Below are positions 17,182-25,592 of a stretch of DNA of 52,670 nt, piece by piece. The notes beneath the pieces are model-generated. The model saw only the letters and a list, made by a program, of their open reading frames with translations, was not told where the DNA came from and did no database searches. Location of the stretch: positions 1-52,670 of the forward strand of contig JAAWRC010000023.1 in the NCBI GenBank assembly GCA_022800815.1, given 5' to 3'. The position numbers were made by a program, and so were the translations under genes. The stretch's first letter is position 1. Every line of letters starts with the position of its first letter. The DNA is from Lachnospiraceae bacterium (GTDB lineage Bacteria; Bacillota; Clostridia; Lachnospirales; Lachnospiraceae).

Positions 17182-18183
17182 TTAATGTTCCTCTAACCCT
17201 TTCAGCTCTTCCCTGATTTCCTCCACGGACAGCCACTGCTTGTTGGTTCCGGAATTATACTCAAAACCGTCCACGACCTTCTTGCCGTCTCCCACCTTGC
17301 TCTCATCAAACTTCCACCAGTCAAAATGAGGATAGATGATGTAATGCCTGTCATACTCGTAGGTCAGATAGCTGTCGTCCTTCGTCACCATAACCTCGTG
17401 CAGCTTCTCGCCCTCGCGGATGCCGATTTCCCTGATTCCCCCCTCCGGCAGCATGGCCTTCGCCAAGTCCGTAATGTAGAACGAGGGAATTTTGGAGATG
17501 TAGGTTTCCCCCCCCTTCGATTCCTCCAGGGCCTTGAAGACCAGCTCCACGCCCTGCTTCAGGGTAATCCAGAACCTGGTCATGCGGCTGTCTGTGATGG
17601 GAAGCTCCTTGGCCCCATGCTGAATCAGGTCCGCGAACACGGGAATGACTGACCCGCGGCTCCCCGCCACGTTACCGTAGCGCACCACCGAGAACTTCGT
17701 CCCGCTGACCTTGCTGTACGCATTGGCGGAGATGAACAGCTTGTCCGACACCAGCTTCGTCCCGCCGTACAGGTTGATGGGATTGACCGCCTTGTCCGTG
17801 GACAGAGCGATCACCTTCTTGACTCCCCTGTCAATGGCTGCGTCAATCACGTTTTGTGCGCCATGGATATTGGTCTTGATCGCCTCAAAGGGATTGTACT
17901 CGCAGGTGGGGACCTGCTTCATGGCGGCCGCATGAATCACATAATCCACACGGTCAAAGGCCCGCATCAGCCTGTCCTTGTCCCTGACGTCCCCGATAAA
18001 GAAACGGACCCTCGACAAATCCAGCTTATCCTGATACTTGGTTTTCATCAAATGCTGCTTAAACTCATCCCTGGAATAGATGATCACCCGGTGGGGCTCA
18101 TACCGCTCCAACAGCATCTCCAAAAACTTGTGTCCAAAACTGCCCGTTCCGCCCGTGACCAAAATCGTTTTTCCGTTTAACAT
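17182..18183 (-). CDS. pseB: UDP-GlcNAc 4,6-dehydratase (inverting)
   Basis: First enzyme of pseudaminic acid synthesis; it also inverts C5. The 333-residue product has LVTGGTGSFGHKF as the NADP loop, IHAAAMKQVPTCEYNPFEA, ALSTDKAVNPINLYGGTK with catalytic Asp-Lys and Tyr, and RYGNVAGSRGSV. MKQVP instead of the membrane-bound type supports the soluble PseB/FlaA1 group. The start at ATG 18183 follows GAGGAAGAGAAC; the GTG at 18228 adds 15 spurious residues. A G8 tract at 17508-17515 encodes KGGE and is in frame. Confidence 0.94.
   Translation of the reverse strand: MLNGKTILVTGGTGSFGHKFLEMLLERYEPHRVIIYSRDEFKQHLMKTKYQDKLDLSRVRFFIGDVRDKDRLMRAFDRVDYVIHAAAMKQVPTCEYNPFEAIKTNIHGAQNVIDAAIDRGVKKVIALSTDKAVNPINLYGGTKLVSDKLFISANAYSKVSGTKFSVVRYGNVAGSRGSVIPVFADLIQHGAKELPITDSRMTRFWITLKQGVELVFKALEESKGGETYISKIPSFYITDLAKAMLPEGGIREIGIREGEKLHEVMVTKDDSYLTYEYDRHYIIYPHFDWWKFDESKVGDGKKVVDGFEYNSGTNKQWLSVEEIREELKGLEEH
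17508..17515 (-). repeat. Poly-G tract (G8) inside pseB
   Basis: Eight G on the coding strand in AAG GGG GGG GAA, in frame. The KGGE peptide is conserved in PseB, so the tract may be only codon choice, but it is as long as the acyltransferase tract would be in its on state. Confidence 0.55.
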
Positions 18184-18206
18184 GTTCTCTTCCTCTTTCC
18201 GTGTTT

Positions 18207-18290
18207 TTAATGATTTCGTGATCCCCACACACTGACATCGTAGTCAAAAGGTGCTTCTGATACCAGGAATTCTGCCCCTTCCGGTATCAT
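18207..18290 (-). CDS. Possible 27-residue coupled small ORF
   Basis: ATG 18290 overlaps the TGA of the upstream reductase gene as ATGA, the usual arrangement for translational coupling. The frame runs 27 codons to a TAA at 18207-18209, starting MIPEGAEFLVSEAPFDYDVS and ending in an aromatic, acidic sequence with no membrane helix. I know no family for it. It could be a leader peptide before pseB, a remnant of the reductase C-terminus, or chance. Confidence 0.3.
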   Translation of the reverse strand: MIPEGAEFLVSEAPFDYDVSVWGSRNH

Positions 18291-19162
18291 ATGCTCTGTG
18301 CCAGAATTTCTCTGTCAACGCTGTCCCTGATGCCTTCATAGTAACCGTAAAGCTCCCCGATGGCCGGATCAATCTCCGTGATCCGCAAATCCGGAATCTC
18401 TGCCCGCAGACGTTCATTGGAGGCCGAATAATCCAGATTTCTCTCCTCGCTGAGAAGTTTTACCGGCAACTTCTTTCCGCTTCTCCGCAAAACCTTCCCG
18501 GCCAGCTCCGTGAGAAGATATTCCTTCCCGCTGCACACATTGTAGTCGTGGTGCCGGGGCGTGTTCTCCAGAAACCATCTCACAATGCCCGCCAGGTCCT
18601 CAATATAAAGAAAGTCGAAATAGCAATCCCTGCGCACCGTGAGCGGCAGGTCATAAATTGCCTTGCAGCACAGGTTGGAAAGGAACTTGATATAAAACAG
18701 CTCGTACTTCCCAAAGATTCCGAACAATCTCAGATTATAAATATTATCTGAATTCCGAGCGATCTCATTCATCGTATATTTCGCCAGCCCGTAATCTGTC
18801 TCCGGTATGTGATCTCCGATTTCCTCCTCCTTGGCCATGCGGATATGGAACCGCTTGTCATACTCCGCCCCGCTGCCAAAATAGAGAGTTTTCTCCACAA
18901 TCCCACTGTTTTTGGTAAGATTCAAAAACATGCGCAGATCGTTGGCCAGCTCATGCTCCCCGCCATTCACCATCGGCACGTGCACGGCGGCGTGAATCAC
19001 GTCGTCAATCCGATTCTGCCGTATATAGTCGCAAACCGCCGTCTCGTCAAGAAGCTCCAGTTCCTTGTGAGAAGGGGCATAAATCTCATACTCCCCGTTC
19101 AAGGCTTCCGTCAGATTTCGGCCGATAAATCCGCTCCCACCCGTCAACAAAATACGTTTCAT
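18287..19162 (-). CDS. NAD(P)-dependent sugar reductase/epimerase of the extended SDR type
   Basis: A 291-residue SDR: KRILLTGGSGFIGRNL is the cofactor loop, VIHAAVHVPMVNGG follows, and the catalytic pair is in YGLAKYTM (about 135-142). Lengths and motifs resemble GDP-fucose-synthase-like reductases. It begins two bases after the stop of the thiamine-diphosphate enzyme with GGGGGGAGTGAAGGG as binding site, so the two act together. If the partner is YerE-like, this enzyme would be the YerF-like reductase that acts on the branched side chain; this is inference from pairing. A 366-residue reading from 19387 is an artefact in the upstream gene. Confidence 0.8.
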   Translation of the reverse strand: MKRILLTGGSGFIGRNLTEALNGEYEIYAPSHKELELLDETAVCDYIRQNRIDDVIHAAVHVPMVNGGEHELANDLRMFLNLTKNSGIVEKTLYFGSGAEYDKRFHIRMAKEEEIGDHIPETDYGLAKYTMNEIARNSDNIYNLRLFGIFGKYELFYIKFLSNLCCKAIYDLPLTVRRDCYFDFLYIEDLAGIVRWFLENTPRHHDYNVCSGKEYLLTELAGKVLRRSGKKLPVKLLSEERNLDYSASNERLRAEIPDLRITEIDPAIGELYGYYEGIRDSVDREILAQSI

Positions 19163-19166
19163 CCCT

Positions 19167-20972
19167 TCACTCCCCCCAGTCAGGCATATTTTCTGCCTGT
19201 TCCCTTTCATCCACGAAGGGATACAGGTTTTCCAGCTTGCTGGAGGTAAAGGTCCCGTCCGCATTCGCCACGGTGAGCGATTTGGGAATTTCGTCAAAAT
19301 AGATGGAAGAAACCACTTCGCATAAGCAGGGGGCGTCATCCGCCATGCATTTTTCCAAAACCTCTTCCACCTGCGCATCGTTCTCAATCCGGAAATAATT
19401 CAGGTGGAAGGTGCGGGCAATGTCCCTCATATCCGGAAGAATCAGGCCACTCTCTTCGTTACATCCCGCAAAATTCGATTTGAAATTATTTCTCTGCATC
19501 GTGTAAATCGACGCATAGCCCTCATTGGAGAGGACAAACAATTTAAGAGGAAGCTTATAGGTGGAGATCAGCTGCAGTTCCTGCAGATTGTGCTGGAGGC
19601 TTCCGTCCCCCTCCAATACCAGCGTCCTCCGCTTTCCACTGGCCACGCAACAGGCAATCGCACTGGGAACGCACCATCCCATGGAACCAAGCCCCATGGA
19701 GGTGACAAACCGCTGCCCCTTCTTCAGCCGGTACGCCATGTGGGAAATCCCGCAAGTGCGGCCCGAGGAGGACCCCACGAACACGTCCGTCGCCTTCGAG
19801 AACTCCGACAATTTTTCCGCAAGGAAGAAGCCGTCTGTCTTCCCCTCGTTGTCAAAGGGCTGGCGTTCCCGGTTCAAGGGATACTTCTCCTTCATCCTGA
19901 TACAATAAGACAGCCATGCCCCCCTGTCCTTCTGCCGATACCTCCCTTTTTCTTCCAGAAGCCTGTCCAAAAATTCGGCAGCATCCGCCTGGAACTCCAG
20001 GGCGAAGTCCATGTTCAACTTGTCAATCTCGCCCTGCTCGATATCCACGATCACTTTCTTTGCATTGGGTGCAAAATGCGGCTCGTCAAAAGCCGTGATG
20101 GCGGGATTCAGACGTGTTCCCACGATCAACAGGAAATCCGCATTCTGCAGAACATAATTGGAGTAGCGGGTCGTGGGAACGCCCGGACTTCCCATGTACA
20201 GGGCTTCCTCGTCGCCGAATACCCCTTTCGCACGCCACGTGCTCAAAACCGGAATCTGGAATTCCTCCACCAGCTTCCGGATCTCCTCCTTCCGGTTGGC
20301 CGCAACCACCCCGTGGCCAATCAAAATCGCCGGACGCCTCGCCTCGTTTAACAGCCGATACACTTCCTCCAGCTTTGTCTCCTCGACGGCGGGCAAATCC
20401 TGATACCCTTCTTCGTCCGGCTCAAAAGCACGCAGGTCCTCCGTCTCCACCTGCGCCCCCTGAACGTCCAGAGGCACGTCGATCCAGACGGGCCCTTTCC
20501 TTCCGTGGGTCGCCAAATAAACCGCCTTTTCCAGATGATAACGGATGTCCTCTTTATTTAACACAATCTCCGCATACTTGGTGATCGCCTTCACCACGGG
20601 TATGATGGCGATCTCCTGGGCTCCATAAATCCGCAGCCCCTTTAACTGGCCCATCTGCTCCGTCTTACACTGTCCGGAAATGTAGAGCGCCGGCGACCCG
20701 TCCACCCACGCCCCCGCACAGCCGGTCACGGCGTTCGTGGCTCCCGGCCCGGTCGTCACCATGCAGGCCCCCAGATGCCCCGTGTACTGGGCATAGCTGT
20801 CCGCACAGATCCCGCTGGCCTGCTCGTTCAGGTTAAAAATCAAGTTCAATCCCTCCTGGCGCTTCACGCTGTCCAAGAGGTGCATCATCCCGCCGCCGGA
20901 GATCAGAAACAGGTCTCGAATCCCCTGAGCTACCAAAAACTGCGCAATATAGTCCGATACTTTGATTTTCAT
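19167..20972 (-). CDS. Thiamine diphosphate-dependent enzyme, acetolactate-synthase-like (possible YerE-type)
   Basis: A 601-residue three-domain ThDP enzyme. The activating glutamate is in FNLNEQASGICADSYAQYTG (about 47-66), the central domain spans about 200-340, and the ThDP/Mg motif GDGSLQHN with LQELQLI lies in the C-terminal third. It is embedded among nucleotide-sugar genes and paired with a sugar SDR, not with branched-chain amino-acid genes and without a small regulatory subunit. YerE of Yersinia adds a two-carbon unit from pyruvate to CDP-3,6-dideoxy-4-keto-glucose, and rfbF/H/G in this window can supply most of that pathway. The role is therefore plausible but unproved. ATG 20972 follows GGGGAGCGTGAG. 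Confidence 0.82.
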   Translation of the reverse strand: MKIKVSDYIAQFLVAQGIRDLFLISGGGMMHLLDSVKRQEGLNLIFNLNEQASGICADSYAQYTGHLGACMVTTGPGATNAVTGCAGAWVDGSPALYISGQCKTEQMGQLKGLRIYGAQEIAIIPVVKAITKYAEIVLNKEDIRYHLEKAVYLATHGRKGPVWIDVPLDVQGAQVETEDLRAFEPDEEGYQDLPAVEETKLEEVYRLLNEARRPAILIGHGVVAANRKEEIRKLVEEFQIPVLSTWRAKGVFGDEEALYMGSPGVPTTRYSNYVLQNADFLLIVGTRLNPAITAFDEPHFAPNAKKVIVDIEQGEIDKLNMDFALEFQADAAEFLDRLLEEKGRYRQKDRGAWLSYCIRMKEKYPLNRERQPFDNEGKTDGFFLAEKLSEFSKATDVFVGSSSGRTCGISHMAYRLKKGQRFVTSMGLGSMGWCVPSAIACCVASGKRRTLVLEGDGSLQHNLQELQLISTYKLPLKLFVLSNEGYASIYTMQRNNFKSNFAGCNEESGLILPDMRDIARTFHLNYFRIENDAQVEEVLEKCMADDAPCLCEVVSSIYFDEIPKSLTVANADGTFTSSKLENLYPFVDEREQAENMPDWGE

Positions 20973-21113
20973 CTCACGCTCCCCTTTTTTGTAAATTGAA
21001 TTTAAATATAATATTAATACACAAAAAAAATTAGCACGGTCTACTCTTCGTTATAACGCAAAATCAATATCTCTGGTTTTCTTATATTTTCAAAGATTTA
21101 ATCTGCGATACTT
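20973..21113 (-). promoter_or_regulatory. AT-rich leader with a possible promoter
   Basis: One of the longer gaps in the middle of the locus, upstream of the thiamine-diphosphate gene. On the minus strand TTGAAA is followed after 16 bases by GATATT, and a palindrome CGTTATAACG lies further down before a long A/T run. The match is weak; the site is flagged because the following seven genes form a compact sugar-nucleotide operon that needs a start. Confidence 0.25.
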
Positions 21114-23693
21114 CTAATATAACGCTATATAGGCCCTGCTTCCTATGCAAATCACCTGCTCCTCATTCAGACTGTCCCAATTTTTCCCCTCCCATTTTTC
21201 CAGAACGACATCTGGTATGTCATTAATTAACTTCATTTCTTTTCCTGCCATCAATGATAAAACAGCGTTTCTCGACCATTTCGCTTCATAAAGAGTCCCT
21301 GGATTTGCAGTGGTATCATGTTCTCCAGAATAATCCCCATAACGCCATGTCGGTTCCCCATCCGCCCAAAAAGCCACCTCAGTTATATCATTCCCGGTCT
21401 CTTCTCCATACTCCTCCATCCGTTCCAAATAAAATCGGCTTCTCTCATAATCCGCAACATTCCCCGCATACAGCTTCATGCTATTGATTTGCGCATCCTT
21501 TAAACTTAAACTCAGAAAAACCACACAAAGCGCCACAAATACCATCCGAAACTGATTGGTCCTGATTCCATTTTCTTTTTCCAAAACAGCCAGACCAGGT
21601 ACGATAAAAATCGCCGGCAATCCAAACAGCGCAGTGCAGGTCCGAGCGTCAATCCAGATATTTTTCATAAAAAACTGAAAATAAAATATCGAACTGAAAC
21701 TCACAAAAAATGCAACCATCATCACCAACAATACCGACGTCTTGTTGATTTTTGCAGAACGGTACCATATCAGCAAAAATATAAGTCCTGATGCAATGAT
21801 AACAAGCGGAAAAGCGTTCTGAGTCATATATCCCCTTCCTGTAGTTACCATGGATGCGACCCATTGACAAAAAACATTCCACTTGTCCGCCAAGCCGCTG
21901 ATGGACGAAGCCGCTTCGATTTTATAGTGCTGTCTGGACGACACTACCAGGCTTAACCACAATCGGTTTAAAATGCAGGGGATTATATAGCAGACTGCAC
22001 AATTTACATACCTTTTTACAAGTTCTTTGAATTTCGTTTTATCGAAACCTTTTTCGTGTGACTGAATATAATCAATATTCAGCCCTATGCAGCACACAAT
22101 GATATAATAAGCCCCGCAGGCCTGATATGTAAACAAGGAAAGCGTCAGAAACAATACTGGCAGCAGAATATTTTTTTTCTTTTCCAAAAACTTCTTTGCC
22201 GCCCATAATGCCGCAGGAATCCCCCACACGTAAGTACTTCTCGCACCATTAAACATAGCCAGCTCGCTCGTGAGGGGATTCAGCACCATTAAACCGGCTA
22301 AACTAAATATAATAACGGAATTCCGGTAATTGGCATTTAACTGCTTTTTCCATATATCAAATATTATACAACACGATAAAACAGACGCCAGCATAAATAT
22401 CAGAAGAGACGGTACTCCATTATAAGAATGAGGATACCCTTTGATCACTTTCCGAAACAAAAAACTCATGATCGTCGCTATCGGTCTCCCAAACTTATCC
22501 ATTTTAAAAAAAAATTCATCAGAAATCATCCTTCCGTATGCGCCATAAAAATCGTCTGCGCAATACATATTCCGAAACAGCATGCCAAATCCGGCTATAA
22601 AAAATATGGCAAACATACAAAAGGCCATGCCCTGATCTTTGTATTTACTTATCAAAGCATTACCTTGAGTAAGTATACTTAAAGTTCCATCCGCTCTTTC
22701 CCTAATCTTTTTTAATCCTTCTAAAACAACGCATGCCATGATTACAGCGACAAAAAATACCAGCATGCGAATATACGCCCATATAGCACCTCCTGGCGGA
22801 ATGTCTACGGCGACTAATTCTATCTGCTCCGTGTCGCAACTGTCCACTTCAAAAACTTCAAATCTGTTTTTTATAAGATGATAAGCTCCCTCGCCATCTG
22901 CAACAATATGTATTTTAAGATCTCCTTTGTACGCAGGATTCTTTTTTATAATCACCTGCGAATTTTCCACACGACTTACATAATGTCCCTCCTCAACCTC
23001 CTCATATCCATCATGGGAAATGACCTGAATCATTTCAGGATCAATCCATATGTTGGATACGGCTCTTCCAGTAACATTTTTCGTGTTTTGTATCGTATAA
23101 TATACCGGCTTGATAATTGCCGACAATGGTATCCACAAAAATACAATTGCAAAGACAAATAAAACCAGTAAAAACGCTTTCCTTTTCCAGCAATATAAAA
23201 CAGCTTTACAGTGTTTCAGCTTACCTTCCAAAAGCAGCAAAGTTACCGCCAAAATCCCCCAGCATACCAAATGAATAAGCATACTATTTATCTTAAACGA
23301 CAATAAAACTCTTTCCACTTCACCGTCGCTACTTGAATAGTTATATTCAAAATGACTGGTTCCCTTACTGACCGTCAATGTGACGTCTCCTGGTTCTGAC
23401 GACACCTCAATATATGGCGCAACACTGCCCAGCCTTTTTACCGTTAGTTCGGCCCCGCCAATATCAGACACAAAATGTCCCGGTTCCAATTCTGTAAAAT
23501 CATCATTTTTTTCAACGCTCATCACGTTGGGATTAACCCAAATACTGATAAGCGAATCTTCATCCTTTTCACTGCTTATTGTAACATTGCTTTTCCCTTC
23601 CTGTGCCTTATTTATAAAAAAACCGACGGGCACGACGAACAATGTCAAATATAAAACAACACTCAGCAATATGGTTTTTACATGAGTAAGCAT
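21114..23693 (-). CDS. GtrII-like membrane glycosyltransferase (GT-C fold) with duplicated N-terminal module
   Basis: Predicted to add a sugar from a polyprenyl-phosphate donor on the outer face of the membrane. Of 859 residues, the C-terminal half is a polytopic domain starting MYCADDFYGAYGRMISDEFF, whose DD pair and the following FKMDKFGRPIA match the GtrII glucosyltransferase family. The N-terminal part holds two copies of a soluble module, each bracketed by membrane helices: SIWVNPNVMSVEK ... ELEPGHFVSD and NIWIDPEMIQVIS ... EVEEGHYVSR. ATG 23693 follows AGAAGGAGACCAC. The GT2 at 7413-8354 or similar could load the lipid donor. Confidence 0.78.
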   Translation of the reverse strand: MLTHVKTILLSVVLYLTLFVVPVGFFINKAQEGKSNVTISSEKDEDSLISIWVNPNVMSVEKNDDFTELEPGHFVSDIGGAELTVKRLGSVAPYIEVSSEPGDVTLTVSKGTSHFEYNYSSSDGEVERVLLSFKINSMLIHLVCWGILAVTLLLLEGKLKHCKAVLYCWKRKAFLLVLFVFAIVFLWIPLSAIIKPVYYTIQNTKNVTGRAVSNIWIDPEMIQVISHDGYEEVEEGHYVSRVENSQVIIKKNPAYKGDLKIHIVADGEGAYHLIKNRFEVFEVDSCDTEQIELVAVDIPPGGAIWAYIRMLVFFVAVIMACVVLEGLKKIRERADGTLSILTQGNALISKYKDQGMAFCMFAIFFIAGFGMLFRNMYCADDFYGAYGRMISDEFFFKMDKFGRPIATIMSFLFRKVIKGYPHSYNGVPSLLIFMLASVLSCCIIFDIWKKQLNANYRNSVIIFSLAGLMVLNPLTSELAMFNGARSTYVWGIPAALWAAKKFLEKKKNILLPVLFLTLSLFTYQACGAYYIIVCCIGLNIDYIQSHEKGFDKTKFKELVKRYVNCAVCYIIPCILNRLWLSLVVSSRQHYKIEAASSISGLADKWNVFCQWVASMVTTGRGYMTQNAFPLVIIASGLIFLLIWYRSAKINKTSVLLVMMVAFFVSFSSIFYFQFFMKNIWIDARTCTALFGLPAIFIVPGLAVLEKENGIRTNQFRMVFVALCVVFLSLSLKDAQINSMKLYAGNVADYERSRFYLERMEEYGEETGNDITEVAFWADGEPTWRYGDYSGEHDTTANPGTLYEAKWSRNAVLSLMAGKEMKLINDIPDVVLEKWEGKNWDSLNEEQVICIGSRAYIALY

Positions 23694-23721
23694 GTGGTCT
23701 CCTTCTACAGTCACTTATTTA

Positions 23722-25503
23722 TTATCTCTCATTATCCGTAACATACCCGTCGTCTGTTGCCGCCGCCATCACAAATGGTACCCCACAGAAAATCGCATAC
23801 GCATATCGAAATTCAGAAAATACCGGCGACGCCACACATAAAGACGCTATAACCATCAAAAAAGGAACCGCAACAAACAATGCCGCATACTCTTTCTTAA
23901 CCAAAGCTGCATACGTGGAAATAATAATCAACCACACGTGAAAACCGATGCTCAAAAACAATTGCAGCAGGGGCACGTCTTCAAACAACCTTAAATATCC
24001 CTCAAATATGCGCTCTGCGCTTTCCGAGTGGACAATCCTTTCTATTCCAAATTTATTTTCATCCACTCTGGTATGCCATCTCCAATAGGGGTAACCGCCG
24101 TTCCAGTATCCTTTTGTCGCATCTGCCCACGCTTCCACGTACTTATGCGGATAAGACAATCCCAACTCCGCATATAGCTTTATAAATTCCCATTTGTTTT
24201 CAGCGATATAATTTTGGTTACCTTGTGACTGAACCAGGAGCTTGATCGGATCGTAAATATACTTGTCATACGTCTCCGGTATTGCATCTATATCTACAAT
24301 TTGTCCTAACGTTTCTTCCTGTTCTGCCGTAAGTTCCTTTCCATCTGCGATCACCCTGGCAATCTGCTGCGAGGGAATGGAAAGCCCTTCCATCAGGTCG
24401 GGCTGTTTCACGCCCAATGCGCTCATTACGGGATGCTTTAAAACCCAGGAAAAAACAACGATTCCGCAGAATACGATAAACACCTTTTTATGGCTTTTCC
24501 AGAACATGATCCCAAACAGAATCGTGCTGAGGACAAACACGAACCAGCCGTTGCTCCTCAGCAAACTGACTCCGACGGCAGAACCAAACAATACCACATA
24601 GTTTGTCCACCTGCGTTCCCCGATATTTTTCAATGTCCGGAAAGCCGCCACTGCGAACATCGCCACCATTGCGCCCCAAAACACGTCCTTCCACATGGTA
24701 AAACTATAAAGGATATGAAAGGGCATGGCAAGATACCATATAAAAACACAGATTGTCATAAACAGATTATGTTTGATCTGATAGATGGTATAAGTGATAT
24801 AAGCAAAGCAGAAAGCCATCACCAGAATGGAAAAGACGCTATAGGTTGCCACCGCAGCGTTCATGTTTCCAAACAATTGATATCCTAAGGAAAGTAACAG
24901 GTGAATGATCTGCGTGTGATAATACGGGTGATGATTCGTATACCTTCCGCTATTGCACTGGGCAATCTGTACCAAGCTGTCTGCCGATAAATTTCCCGGA
25001 TACTTAGCCAAAAACATAATGAGCACATTTACGGCAGTAATAATCCCCCATACTCCGACCAACACCCACCAGTCTTTTATCTTCCCCGCCGCTTTTTCCA
25101 TCGGTTTTACCCGATCATCAGACACCTTATAATGTATGGCAAGAAAAATTTCCTTGAATATGGCAAAGCCTCCGATAAAAAACACAGCTGCGGAACTGAC
25201 TTGATATACTTTTTCCCCAAACCCTGCATAATCGGAAATTTTCATGTCCAAAAATAATCGATAATTTGCCAGGGTAACCAACGCAGACAACAAAATACTA
25301 TAACAATTCGTTATGATTCGATGCGGCTTTGTCAGAATCTCGTCATTTTTCAAATAATTAAATATAAAACATACGCTTCCCGACATCAGGACTATCAGAT
25401 ATGGAATATAGTAGGACTCCAACCCCTCAAGAATGGCTCCCCAATACAATGCCGTAAATACTTTTATATATTTCCAGATTTTATCTTTCATCTCTTTATG
25501 CAT
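23722..25503 (-). CDS. Polytopic membrane protein, DUF6020-like
   Basis: A 593-residue protein with about twelve membrane helices and one long extracellular segment (about 370-500). The central motif YPGNLSADSLVQIAQCNSGR followed by YTNHHPYYHT is what I associate with DUF6020 proteins of Firmicutes, which look like GT-C enzymes; the acidic-histidine loop is a plausible active site. It lies just upstream of the GtrII-like gene and could be a second extracytoplasmic glycosyltransferase or the missing polymerase. ATG 25503 follows CAGGGGAGTCGTGTC. Confidence 0.7.
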   Translation of the reverse strand: MHKEMKDKIWKYIKVFTALYWGAILEGLESYYIPYLIVLMSGSVCFIFNYLKNDEILTKPHRIITNCYSILLSALVTLANYRLFLDMKISDYAGFGEKVYQVSSAAVFFIGGFAIFKEIFLAIHYKVSDDRVKPMEKAAGKIKDWWVLVGVWGIITAVNVLIMFLAKYPGNLSADSLVQIAQCNSGRYTNHHPYYHTQIIHLLLSLGYQLFGNMNAAVATYSVFSILVMAFCFAYITYTIYQIKHNLFMTICVFIWYLAMPFHILYSFTMWKDVFWGAMVAMFAVAAFRTLKNIGERRWTNYVVLFGSAVGVSLLRSNGWFVFVLSTILFGIMFWKSHKKVFIVFCGIVVFSWVLKHPVMSALGVKQPDLMEGLSIPSQQIARVIADGKELTAEQEETLGQIVDIDAIPETYDKYIYDPIKLLVQSQGNQNYIAENKWEFIKLYAELGLSYPHKYVEAWADATKGYWNGGYPYWRWHTRVDENKFGIERIVHSESAERIFEGYLRLFEDVPLLQLFLSIGFHVWLIIISTYAALVKKEYAALFVAVPFLMVIASLCVASPVFSEFRYAYAIFCGVPFVMAAATDDGYVTDNER

Positions 25504-25592
25504 GACACGACTCCCCTGTACTTTTTTTATCCACATCGACCGTATCCAGAGCTTCTTCCGACTTCATATTTCATGTAAAAGGAGCCGTCATA

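Noticed and set aside
18287-19387. 366-codon version of the sugar reductase
   Set aside because: The first 75 codons overlap the thiamine-diphosphate gene and have no family similarity. ATG 19162 has a strong binding site directly before the cofactor loop.
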